DNA from: Mycobacterium sp. DL592
GTDB lineage: Bacteria; Actinomycetota; Actinomycetes; Mycobacteriales; Mycobacteriaceae
Direction of reading: 5' to 3'
DNA length: 64,000 nt
Assembly: GCF_011694515.1 (NCBI RefSeq)
Contig: NZ_CP050192.1
Coordinates: 3,035,301 to 3,099,300 of the forward strand
The notes beneath the pieces were generated by a model that was not told the DNA's origin, ran no database searches, and saw only the letters and a list, made by a program, of their open reading frames with translations. Shown piece after piece: positions 1 to 7,987 of this stretch (position 1 is its first letter; every line of letters starts with the position of its first letter). Made by a program: the position numbers and the translations under genes.

Positions 1-67
1 TGTGGCATCCCACACGGTAATCGCGATGGCCCCTCGCGCCAACTGGCGACGAACGAGAATTTGCTGC

Positions 68-107
68 CGTTAACCATGGCCTCGTCTCGCCGGGAAACCG
101 GTTAACG
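68..107. terminator. Weak inverted repeat after the first response regulator
   Basis: Perfect 8-bp arms (68-75 and 100-107) separated by 24 bp lie just past the stop codon of the minus-strand regulator gene. There is no T-tract. It could be a weak terminator or chance; nothing else is recognisable in bases 1-109. Confidence 0.22.
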
Positions 108-109
108 CC

Positions 110-778
110 TCACAGCTCGTCGATGCTGATGATGCCGTCCTGGACGGCACGGGCGACCAGAGCCGCCTTGGTGGGCGCGGGCCGCCCAACGGCGGCGTAC
201 TTCGCACGCACCCGCTGCAGGTAAGTCTTCACCGAGCCTGGCGAGATGAACAGTTGTTGTCCCACAAGGTCTTTACTCTCCGTGCGAAACCAGGCCAAGA
301 GCACCTGCTGTTCTCGATCGGTCAATGCCGGCCTGCCGACACGGCGATCGTTGCTGATGGCACTGGCCATCCTCGGGCCGACGTACGGGGTGTCCGACGC
401 GGCAGCCCGGATCGCCTCCACTAGATGGTGTTTGCCCTCTGGCTTTGCGATATAGGTGCTGGCGCCCAGCTCAAGGGTTCGCAGTATCGCCTCGTCGTGC
501 TCGATGTGGGAGAAGACGATCACACGGTGACCGGCGGTCGCGATCTCTTCCACAGCCGCGAAGTCAGGCCGACGGCTCTTCAGCTCGAGATCCAACAAGA
601 CGACATCGGGGTTCACCGAGCGACCTTGCTGGGCGGCAGTGAAGTCCTTCGTCGTGGTGTAGGCGGCCACCAGGTGAAGCGGCGGCGTTGCTTCGTTGCA
701 CCAGGTGCGTATCCCGGCATGGATCGCGTCATGATCGTCGATCACCACAACGTGAATCGGGTCAACCGGCGAGGACAT
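110..778 (-). CDS. LuxR/NarL-family response regulator (regulator 1)
   Basis: A 222-residue two-component response regulator, expected to bind DNA once phosphorylated. The receiver domain begins with the acidic pair in VVVIDDHD, has the phospho-acceptor Asp in VVLLDLEL and the conserved Lys in YIAKPEG. A C-terminal LuxR-type helix-turn-helix follows (LTDREQQVLLAWF through the PGSVKTYLQRVRAKY recognition region). I chose the ATG at 778 because the receiver fold starts immediately after it; a longer reading frame exists upstream. The start lies inside the end of the histidine kinase gene (17-bp overlap), so the two are probably translationally coupled. It is a clear paralogue of the regulator at 3512-4192. 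The target genes are unknown; the neighbouring type VII-like locus is an obvious candidate. Confidence 0.88.
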   Translation of the reverse strand: MSSPVDPIHVVVIDDHDAIHAGIRTWCNEATPPLHLVAAYTTTKDFTAAQQGRSVNPDVVLLDLELKSRRPDFAAVEEIATAGHRVIVFSHIEHDEAILRTLELGASTYIAKPEGKHHLVEAIRAAASDTPYVGPRMASAISNDRRVGRPALTDREQQVLLAWFRTESKDLVGQQLFISPGSVKTYLQRVRAKYAAVGRPAPTKAALVARAVQDGIISIDEL

Positions 779-3107
779 GGCGTGTGGCCCCTTCTGATGT
801 AACAACGTGGCGCGCCAGCACCCACACCGAATCGTCACCTTCGACGACCTCGAGGGTGACCGCAGGATGATCGCTGAGTTCGGGCACTGAGGTTAAGCCG
901 TGACAGACGACGCTGACCGACACATCCTGCGGCGAGCAGGTCACGACGATCCGCACCGAGTCGTTCGTATCGGCCATGACATCGGCAACCGGCCGCAGCA
1001 CCGCGTCGACGTTGACGGGCGCGAGATCGGGCAGTTCGCCCGCCAGGTCGACGGTGACTGCGACATGTCGGCTTTCGGCGGCGTCGACAAGTGGGCGCAT
1101 CGCCTGCATGAACGGGTGCTCGAATGTGGCGGCCTGGTCGAAGAGGGTACGCATCCGGCGAGACTGTGCGCGGGCACGGGCCTGGAGCTGATCATCCACC
1201 GGCGCACCATCGCTGAGGGCTTGTAACAACGGAACCACGTTGTCAACAAGCTGGGCGTAGCGGCGTTGATATTCGGCCCGTAGCGCACGTTCGACGAGTT
1301 CCCGCAACGCTATTCGCTTGTGTGTATGTGTCTCTTCCTGCGCACCTACCGCGGCTGCACGCATCAGACCATTGAAAATCAAGGCGAACATCTGCACTCC
1401 CAGAACGCTGGCGGTACCCAGCCCGATGTTGACAAGGGTCTCGGAGGTGGGTTGGCAAAAGAACTCGACGACAGCTCCCACGATCCAGAAGATGATTAGA
1501 ACCGCTGCACCGCTGAGAGTTCGCAACCCGAGCAATAGCGGGAGAAGACACCACCCGATCGCATTCTGAGTCCAGTGTGCGTATCCGCCGACCATCCTTG
1601 GATCGAGCAACAGCGGCTCCACCACCGCCACGGCAAGCAATGCCGCCGCGGCCAACCACACCGGTTGCATCCGGCCGCGCCTGATTGCCGGGATGGCCGT
1701 CAGCGTGCTCGCCGCCGCCACCACGACCAGCACAGTGTTGACAGCTTGATGAGGCCCGCTCACGACTGCGTGGGGCGTCGAGACCGCAAGGTTGGCCAAC
1801 GCATAGGCGGTCAACGCCAACCCGTAGCGCCCACGAAGCCGCTCGATGAATCCGTCCGGATCAGCAGGCAGGCTGGTCGGAGTTGCCGGTTCTGCTGTGC
1901 GCCAGCTCAGTTGGACGGACGTTCCGGCTCCTGGGGCGGAGGTTACCGCCGCGGCCCCTCCGACGCGCCGCATACGACCCAAGATGGAGTCGTTCACACC
2001 GTGTCCCAGGCGCGGCAACTCCGGATCGAACCCGATGCCGTCGTCCGACAACGTAACAGCGACATCGGTGACCGTAACAACCAATTCGTTTGCCTGAGAG
2101 TGACGATCGACATTGTTCATGGTCTCGCGGGCCGCGGAGACAAGGGCTTTGGCGGTTTCGCCGTCGACCCAGAGGCGTTCTCGCCCCTCGAAGCGAGTGG
2201 GTGTATTGATGTGTTCGGCGCAGTCCCGCAGAGCAGCCACCAACTCGGTGCGCGTGGGAGGAGGTTCCCACGGGCTCTCTTCCAAGAGATGAAGATCACG
2301 CCGAGCCTGCGCGGCGAGTCGCTGGGGCGGCAGGTTGCCGCCTTGTCCCACAATAAGCAGCGTCGACGCCGCGGTGTCGTGCAGCAGTGCCAGCTGTTCA
2401 CGCTCGTACTCGCGGACGGCCTCGATCACATGCTGACTGGCCTCAGCGTCTGCACGTGCCGCCCTGGTGCTGTCGATGGCTGCTGCCACACGCAGCAGCA
2501 TGAATCGCAGCAATGCCGCCGTTATCCATTGCAGGGCAAAGTAGTAGATCGCCGCCACCGGCAGGAGATGCCCCCACCCGAGAATCGCCGCACTGCCGGA
2601 GGCGTAGGCGGCGGCTATTCCGGCGGTCATCGCCAAACTCAGGGTCATCGGCATCGACACCGCCAGGCTGACCACGGCGGTCCCTGCGATCGCCTGTGGC
2701 GCGGTATTGGACTCGTAGAAGTCCGGATCGGTGACCAGGGCGGGCAACCCCAAGCACACCGCCACGACGAAGACGTAGTCGACGGCGAGGAACTCCCAGC
2801 GCCGAGATCGAGTGGCGATGCGATAGAAGGACCAGAGCGCCAAGCCTGCCAGCAACACCTTGCCGCGGTCCTGCGCCTGCGATGCAGGGTCTGCCAAAGA
2901 CACCACTGCGACCACAAGGCTCACGGTGTTTCGCATCAGAAGCCCGACGGTTTCGGCGGGCCGCAACATATGACGACGTGACGCATCAAGATCTTGAGCG
3001 GGGGACGCCATCGCATCACTGCCCCCGGTCGCGGCGCGGCTATCTCGTGACAATGCATTGCCGGCCGTGGCCCACAGGTCTATGGCCACTTCGCTCATTA
3101 ACTCCAC
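762..3107 (-). CDS. Tandem two-module sensor histidine kinase, second module degenerate
   Basis: A 781-residue membrane sensor kinase. Residues about 50-210 hold several membrane segments. A HisKA_3-type motif, EREQLALLHDTAAS, places the phospho-accepting His near residue 243. An ATPase domain follows, with an N-box (ETMNNVDRHS, about 328-337) and a G-box (DDGIGF, about 355-360). Residues about 420-590 form a second membrane block, followed by a second kinase-like region (about 600-781) in which the His position reads LVDNVVPLL and no DxGxG box is visible. The second half therefore looks like a duplicated but catalytically dead module. It overlaps regulator 1 and is divergent from regulator 2, so one kinase may serve two regulators. 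The ligand is unknown. Confidence 0.85.
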   Translation of the reverse strand: MELMSEVAIDLWATAGNALSRDSRAATGGSDAMASPAQDLDASRRHMLRPAETVGLLMRNTVSLVVAVVSLADPASQAQDRGKVLLAGLALWSFYRIATRSRRWEFLAVDYVFVVAVCLGLPALVTDPDFYESNTAPQAIAGTAVVSLAVSMPMTLSLAMTAGIAAAYASGSAAILGWGHLLPVAAIYYFALQWITAALLRFMLLRVAAAIDSTRAARADAEASQHVIEAVREYEREQLALLHDTAASTLLIVGQGGNLPPQRLAAQARRDLHLLEESPWEPPPTRTELVAALRDCAEHINTPTRFEGRERLWVDGETAKALVSAARETMNNVDRHSQANELVVTVTDVAVTLSDDGIGFDPELPRLGHGVNDSILGRMRRVGGAAAVTSAPGAGTSVQLSWRTAEPATPTSLPADPDGFIERLRGRYGLALTAYALANLAVSTPHAVVSGPHQAVNTVLVVVAAASTLTAIPAIRRGRMQPVWLAAAALLAVAVVEPLLLDPRMVGGYAHWTQNAIGWCLLPLLLGLRTLSGAAVLIIFWIVGAVVEFFCQPTSETLVNIGLGTASVLGVQMFALIFNGLMRAAAVGAQEETHTHKRIALRELVERALRAEYQRRYAQLVDNVVPLLQALSDGAPVDDQLQARARAQSRRMRTLFDQAATFEHPFMQAMRPLVDAAESRHVAVTVDLAGELPDLAPVNVDAVLRPVADVMADTNDSVRIVVTCSPQDVSVSVVCHGLTSVPELSDHPAVTLEVVEGDDSVWVLARHVVTSEGATRHVLAG

Positions 3108-3511
3108 TCGTAGGTGTCCTCAGCGGGACGATTTTCACGGGCGCGCTGCCATTTAATTGTGGCGGATATATCTCACCGCGCGCGCCAACTTGTCGCACAA
3201 TTCTGCACCTACTGCGCAGTCTTGGCGAATGCTTGAGCCTACCAACGGCTCTCAGGACTTAATCCCTTGCTTCTACGTCAATCGAACCCTTGCTACTTCG
3301 CTAGTTGTGTGAGAAAGAGAATGGGCGCCAAGGGGCTCGCACGCCAAATTCGCGAGCGTTTGTCATACGTTCGGACGACACAATTTCCGAAGTCATGACA
3401 ATCAGATATCGGCACAGGTCGCACCGCCGAGTAAGAATGCGCTTAAATGCAAGCTAAAGCAGCACCCCACGCAAGTCGTTCCGTCCATCGTCGAAGGGGG
3501 AAGGCAACGCC
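3108..3511. promoter_or_regulatory. Divergent promoter region between kinase and regulator 2
   Basis: This 404-bp spacer has no convincing gene. It should hold the promoters for the kinase/regulator-1 operon (left) and regulator 2 (right). A perfect 8-bp palindrome GTCATGAC sits at 3392-3399, and 7-bp inverted arms TTGTCAT/ATGACAA lie at 3360-3366 and 3395-3401; these could be regulator-binding sites. A purine-rich ribosome site (GAAGGGGGAAGG) precedes the regulator-2 ATG. The AT content is locally higher than in the neighbouring genes. Confidence 0.45.
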
Positions 3512-4192
3512 ATGGCGTCACCCGAGGGGCACGCGGATCCTGTTTTGGTTGCCGTAATCGACGATCACGACGTGGTGCATGCGGGCGTCGAGGCATGGTG
3601 CAGCCAGGCCGATCCCCCTATCCGCGTTGCGGGCAAATTCTCCAGCCCCGCGGAGTTCCTCGCTGCGTTCGACGACGCAGGCACCGGGGTTGACGTGGTT
3701 TTGCTGGACCTACAGATCGATGGTCATCGTCCCGACTTCGAAGTTCTTAGGCGACTATGCGAGTCGGGCCAGCGGGTGATCGTGTATTCCCACCTTGCCG
3801 CCGACGAGGTGATTTTGACATGCCTCGAGCTGGGTGCGATTACCTATTTGACGAAGTCCGAGGGTCAGCGGCATCTGATCGAGGCGATTCACTCCGCGCA
3901 CACCGGTACGCCATATGTGGGGCCCCGGATGGGCAAGGCCCTGGTCAATGACACGACGCTGGGGCGGTTGAAACTGTCTGAGCGGGAGAAAGAAGTTCTC
4001 ATCGCGTGGTTCCAGACTGAAAGCAAGGATCTCGTAGGCAAGCGGCTCTATATCGCACCTACGACGGTGCGCACACATCTGCAGCGCGCCCGCGCGAAAT
4101 ACGCAAGCGTGGGACGGCCGGCCCCCACAAAGTCGGCATTGCTGGCTCGCGCGATTGAGGATGGCATCCTCAGCCTCAACGATCTCTACTGA
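3512..4192 (+). CDS. LuxR/NarL-family response regulator (regulator 2)
   Basis: A 226-residue paralogue of regulator 1. The receiver has acidic residues in VAVIDDHD, the phospho-acceptor Asp in VVLLDLQIDG and the Lys in YLTKSEG. The LuxR-type DNA-binding domain contains LSEREKEVLIAWF and APTTVRTHLQRARAKY. The last stretch, GRPAPTKSALLARAIEDG, is nearly the same as in regulator 1, so the two probably recognise similar DNA. It is divergent from the two-module kinase, which is its likely partner. It ends 3 bp before the end of the convergent gene at 4196-6409. Confidence 0.88.
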   Translation: MASPEGHADPVLVAVIDDHDVVHAGVEAWCSQADPPIRVAGKFSSPAEFLAAFDDAGTGVDVVLLDLQIDGHRPDFEVLRRLCESGQRVIVYSHLAADEVILTCLELGAITYLTKSEGQRHLIEAIHSAHTGTPYVGPRMGKALVNDTTLGRLKLSEREKEVLIAWFQTESKDLVGKRLYIAPTTVRTHLQRARAKYASVGRPAPTKSALLARAIEDGILSLNDLY

Positions 4193-4195
4193 CTC

Positions 4196-6409
4196 CTACG
4201 GAGTCGGCACAACGCTCGTCGACGGTGTCGCCGAACTCCCGCCGCTTCCCAAGGAGGGCAGATCGAGCTTCGGAAGCTCGATCTTGGGCAGTTCGATCTT
4301 GGGAAGCTGAGGCGCCGGAGGTGCGGCTGGCGCCTCGGGAACGGGCGTAGGGGCCGGTGCGGGAGCCGGAGCAGGCGCCGGTGCAGGCGCTGGTGCGGGA
4401 GCAGGCGCTGGTGCGGGAGCCGGAGCCGGCGCTGGTGCGGGAGTAGGAGCCAGTTTGGGAGTCGGAGCGGGCGCAGGAGCCGGTGTCGATGCCGGTGCTG
4501 GAGCCGGCGTTGTGGTGGGCGCAGGGGCTGGAGACTCCGACGGTGCGGACTTGGGTGCAGGTGCGACAGTGGGCTGCGCGGATGTCGATGACGGTGTATC
4601 AGGTTGGGGGTCTGCCCCTCTCGGCTTGGGACCCCCTGTAGCGCCGCCACCATTCGGCGGCGATTTCTCCACCGGTGCTGTCGCAGTGCCGGACTTCGTA
4701 TCGGTACCCGGCGCTGTCGCCGTGCCGGACTTCGTATCAGTACTGGGCACCGCCTCAGTTCCCGACTTCGTATCAGTACTGGGCACCGCCTCAGTTCCCG
4801 ACTTCGTATCAGTACCCGGCACCGCCTCAGTTCCCGACTTCGTATCAGTACCCGGCACCGCCTCAGTTCCCGACTTCGTATCAGTACCCGGCACGGTCGC
4901 CGTTCCCGACTTCGTATCAGTACCCGGCACGGTCGCCGTTCCCGACTTCGTATCCGTACCCGGCGCTGTCGCAGTACCCGACTTCGTATCCGTACCGGAC
5001 TTGGTACCGGTACCTTGCGGCACTTCGGCGGTCTTGCCCGCCGTCGATCCCGGAACGGGCACGTTGAAGACAAAGGTGGGCTGGATGTTCGGCAGCTGGA
5101 TACCCGGTATCTGGAAGATCGACTGATCGGGTGCTGGAGCCGGTTGGTCACCGATTGGCGGTGCAGGATCAATCGCGGCTGGTGCGGGCGCAGGGGCGTT
5201 GCCACCGTTGCCATTGGAAGCGTAACCCCCGCTTGAAGTTTGGGGGCCGGGCGTACCTGTCACCGCCACCTCGCTGATCGGCGGCACGGTGTCGGTCTGC
5301 GCGGTCTTCGGTTGCCAGCCCCCGGTGTCGTCTGTAGGAACCGGAAAGTACTTGTTCTCCACCGGCGTGGGAGGCGCAGGCAGGGGCGCCTCCGCCGCCG
5401 TCGGCCGGATCGCGATGGCGACCGTCACGGCCAACGCCGAGAAGCCGACGACGACGATCGACGCAATGGCGCCACCCAGCAGTACAAGCCGGGGCCGACT
5501 GCTCGCGTCATCGTCTTCTTCGGCGTCGTATTGCCCCAGCCGGCTCAGCGGGGACAGCTTGCTCTGCAGCGGTAGCGGATCCTCGGTGTAGTCGGCACCG
5601 GGCGGCAGTGGAATCGAAGCGGAACTGTCATCAGCAAGCGAGTACGCCAACTGAGGGCCCAATTGTGCGCTCAGTGCCGTCGGCGCCAGCGGCCCCGTCG
5701 AGGCAGCCATCTCCGGGCCGAAATCTGTCGAGACAAAACTCGGCGCCGAGTGTGCAACACGTTGCGCCCGTTGCACGCTCGCGATGGCGGCTCCCTCGGC
5801 GATGGCGTAGCCCGGATCGGCCGGTGTGTGCACCGTTACCGGCGCGGTGGCATAGATCTGGTCGGTGTGAAGAGTGACGCCGGGCTCCGCGGTGACCAGG
5901 AAGAGCTGTCGGACGCCCATCAGCTCCCGGCTCAGCCGACTCATCAGGGTCCGGCAGGCGGCGGTGGCGCCAGCCTCGGTGAGCGGCTCGGCGGAGATGA
6001 CAGCGGTCGAGGCCGGATCAGCGCCCACAACGGATAGCGCGGCGGTGTCAGCTTCGACCAGCAGGAGCGCCGTGCCGGCGTCGCCCACCGAAACGACACG
6101 CTCACGCACCAAAGCGCTGGCTGCCTCCGACGGCCCCATCACCGTGACGTCCTGAAGTCCCGCTTCCTTCAGTGCGCCGCCCAACGCACCGGCATCCTGC
6201 CCACTCCAGCACACACCGGTGCCCAGCAGATGGTGGCCTTCTGCGGCCAGCGCCTCGCCAGTACCGATCACGGTGGTGGCGATGTCCCCGATGGGATCTG
6301 GGGAGAGGTCCAGCGCGAACCGATCGAGCACCGCACCGGAGCTCGATGCCTCCAGAAGTGCCATGCGCGCCTGGGCGCCCGTGACCGACACCCCCAGGAC
6401 CAGATCCAT
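4196..6409 (-). CDS. DUF7159-like membrane protein with actin-like N-terminus and repeat tail
   Basis: A 737-residue protein of a type seen in mycobacteria, which I place near DUF7159 without a search. Residues 1-290 resemble an actin/Hsp70-like fold (opening LVLGVSVTGAQARMALLE, and the GDAGTALLLVEAD strand). One membrane segment lies at about 307-333. The outer part is low complexity: nine tandem 12-residue units of the GTDTKSGTATAP/EAVP type, a Pro/Ala-rich stretch of alternating AP, and a Leu-Pro-Lys-Ile-Glu tail. The outer half could span the cell wall. It is convergent with regulator 2 and on the opposite strand to the secretion operon. Its role is unknown. Confidence 0.7.
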   Translation of the reverse strand: MDLVLGVSVTGAQARMALLEASSSGAVLDRFALDLSPDPIGDIATTVIGTGEALAAEGHHLLGTGVCWSGQDAGALGGALKEAGLQDVTVMGPSEAASALVRERVVSVGDAGTALLLVEADTAALSVVGADPASTAVISAEPLTEAGATAACRTLMSRLSRELMGVRQLFLVTAEPGVTLHTDQIYATAPVTVHTPADPGYAIAEGAAIASVQRAQRVAHSAPSFVSTDFGPEMAASTGPLAPTALSAQLGPQLAYSLADDSSASIPLPPGADYTEDPLPLQSKLSPLSRLGQYDAEEDDDASSRPRLVLLGGAIASIVVVGFSALAVTVAIAIRPTAAEAPLPAPPTPVENKYFPVPTDDTGGWQPKTAQTDTVPPISEVAVTGTPGPQTSSGGYASNGNGGNAPAPAPAAIDPAPPIGDQPAPAPDQSIFQIPGIQLPNIQPTFVFNVPVPGSTAGKTAEVPQGTGTKSGTDTKSGTATAPGTDTKSGTATVPGTDTKSGTATVPGTDTKSGTEAVPGTDTKSGTEAVPGTDTKSGTEAVPSTDTKSGTEAVPSTDTKSGTATAPGTDTKSGTATAPVEKSPPNGGGATGGPKPRGADPQPDTPSSTSAQPTVAPAPKSAPSESPAPAPTTTPAPAPASTPAPAPAPTPKLAPTPAPAPAPAPAPAPAPAPAPAPAPAPAPAPAPTPVPEAPAAPPAPQLPKIELPKIELPKLDLPSLGSGGSSATPSTSVVPTP
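4692..5006. repeat. 36-bp coding minisatellite, about nine units
   Basis: Tandem units start every 36 bp (4692, 4728, 4764, 4800, 4836, 4872, 4908, 4944, 4980). Each begins GACTTCGTATC on the + strand and encodes a 12-residue unit of the minus-strand protein. Internal units are identical or nearly so, which suggests recent expansion. The unit is a multiple of three, so copy-number change keeps the frame. There are no unique spacers, so it is not CRISPR. Confidence 0.92.
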
Positions 6410-6554
6410 CGCGTAACCCCTCGGCTAGCTCACCGCGTGCACAGCGCAGCCCACAACGCCCGTCATCATGACACCGAGGCAAGTTGACAGGTATCAGTCG
6501 TTCGGATGACGCAGACCAGGTTTGAGCACTTCCAGCGGCCACCGCGATGGAGCT

Positions 6555-7085
6555 TCACGACAGGTAAACGGCAAGGGTGACCACGACAATCACCAACGCG
6601 ATATAGATGCAGCTGATCACCAGAGCTGCACGCGCCAGGCCGGCTCCGCCCTGCTGAGATCGCCGTATCCGGGAACCAGCCAGGACCGCCATGGGAATCG
6701 TCAGCCAGAACAGCACGCAACCAAAGACGACCGACACCGCAAATGTGACCATTGCAAGTCGGTTCACCACCGGGGGCGCGGGTGCCGGCATAGCCGGAAA
6801 TGGCGCTGTGGGACCTGCCCGGTGAGGTGCGCCGCGGGGCGGCGTTGATGGCGAGACTGCTTGGCTTGCAGGCGGCGTACCTGAGGTGTAGCCGGCGCCG
6901 AATCGGCTCGGCGGCAGGGCACGGTTAGCCACCAAGCGGCCACTGCGAGTTCGGATGGCCAACACTCCGTGATGTAGCCACAGACCCTCCTCAGCCATCC
7001 CGGCCAGCTCCCCGCGCGGGTCAATCGTCGCGACCGATCCGAGACCGCGGCAATCGTACGTTTGACCGACAACGAATCGGCGCAC
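6555..7085 (-). CDS. Small membrane protein with PPSRFGAGYT motif (DUF4190-like)
   Basis: A 176-residue protein from a GTG start. The N-terminal 55 residues look cytoplasmic (TYDCRGLGSVATID, LVANRAL). A motif PPSRFGAGYT and a Pro-rich linker follow, then two membrane segments around a loop containing PMAVLAGSRIRRSQQGG, which recalls DUF4190 proteins. The same PPSRFGAGYT motif begins the membrane protein at 21409, tying the two ends of the island together. A later ATG (residue 30) is possible. It is divergent from the secretion operon. I do not know its function. Confidence 0.65.
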   Translation of the reverse strand: MRRFVVGQTYDCRGLGSVATIDPRGELAGMAEEGLWLHHGVLAIRTRSGRLVANRALPPSRFGAGYTSGTPPASQAVSPSTPPRGAPHRAGPTAPFPAMPAPAPPVVNRLAMVTFAVSVVFGCVLFWLTIPMAVLAGSRIRRSQQGGAGLARAALVISCIYIALVIVVVTLAVYLS

Positions 7086-7279
7086 CTGCTGATGGCCGGC
7101 GTTACAGTGTGCGCGGCACGATGAATCTCGCGGCAGAATGCCACGGGTCGCCGATGATCACATCGAGAGGAACGCGGCCGACAGCAACCGAATCGGCGCT
7201 CGGGGTATCGGCCCGGCAGCCAAGCTAGCCAGGCACCCTCGCACGATCGGAGACGTTGCAGCCGGATGGAGCGGACGTG

Positions 7280-7987
7280 ATGCCAGGACAGCCGACCGGT
7301 ACAGAGGCGGCATGCGCCCAGTGCGGCTCGACCGTGCGCGCCAACGCGCCCTATTGCGCCGCCTGCGGCGCGGTGATCACCAATCGTCAACCGCACCAGT
7401 CGGTCTCCTACAGCGCCACCGCACCCACCGCCGCTGCCGCGCATACCTCGATCACGGCACCGGTGCCTGCTGCAGCTCCCGTGGTCGTCGATGCCGGCGG
7501 TGGGGTGCGTTGCTGCGCCATGCTGTTGGACCTAGCCGTCATGGTGAGTCCCGCGCTGCCGCTGACCGCCGCCGCAGCGGTACTCGCCTGCGCGGAGGTG
7601 GTCTATGTCGTGGTGCCGGTAGCGGTGGTGGCGGTCTGGCTGTGGATGCAGATCTGGCAGGGCTTCACCGGCCTCACTTTCGGCAAGGCGATGCTGGGCC
7701 TCCGGCTGATCCGCACCCGCGATCAGCGGCCGCCCGGGTTCATCACCTGCATGCTGCGCAGCGGGATCTTCGCGGCAACTGCAGGCGTGGCCGCACTACC
7801 GGTCGTGACGGGGTCGACGTTGCAGGACGGTTGGCATGATCGGCTGAGCGGCTTGGGCGTGATCGATGTGACATTGGGCGCCAACCCACTGGGCGCGCCG
7901 CAACAAACGACGCTGCGGGCGACCACACACCGGGGCCTGAACAAGGTCGCCTCCCCCGTTCCCTTGGCCTCTCCGGGACGGCGCTAA
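7280..7987 (+). CDS. Zinc-ribbon plus RDD-family membrane protein
   Basis: A 235-residue protein. Cysteine pairs at residues 12/15 and 26/29 (CAQC, CAAC) form an N-terminal zinc ribbon. An Ala-rich linker leads to an RDD-type membrane region beginning RCCAMLLDLAV with at least two or three hydrophobic segments and the family-typical GLTFGKAMLGLRL. I chose ATG 7280 because a GGAGCGGA ribosome site precedes it. The stop overlaps the next start by one base (TAATG). RDD proteins often sit beside EssC/EccC-type ATPases, so this may be a membrane component of the secretion apparatus. It is the first gene of the operon. Confidence 0.82.
   Translation: MPGQPTGTEAACAQCGSTVRANAPYCAACGAVITNRQPHQSVSYSATAPTAAAAHTSITAPVPAAAPVVVDAGGGVRCCAMLLDLAVMVSPALPLTAAAAVLACAEVVYVVVPVAVVAVWLWMQIWQGFTGLTFGKAMLGLRLIRTRDQRPPGFITCMLRSGIFAATAGVAALPVVTGSTLQDGWHDRLSGLGVIDVTLGANPLGAPQQTTLRATTHRGLNKVASPVPLASPGRR

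Noticed and set aside
1575..2981. 468-codon + strand frame
   Set aside because: Antisense of the histidine kinase; no recognisable domain and unusual composition.
3402..3596. Small minus-strand frame overlapping the regulator-2 start
   Set aside because: No ribosome site or protein-like character, and it overlaps a well-supported gene.
4692..5006. Possible CRISPR array (regular 36-bp spacing)
   Set aside because: The 36-bp units are contiguous with no unique spacers, are in frame with a protein, and no cas genes are present.
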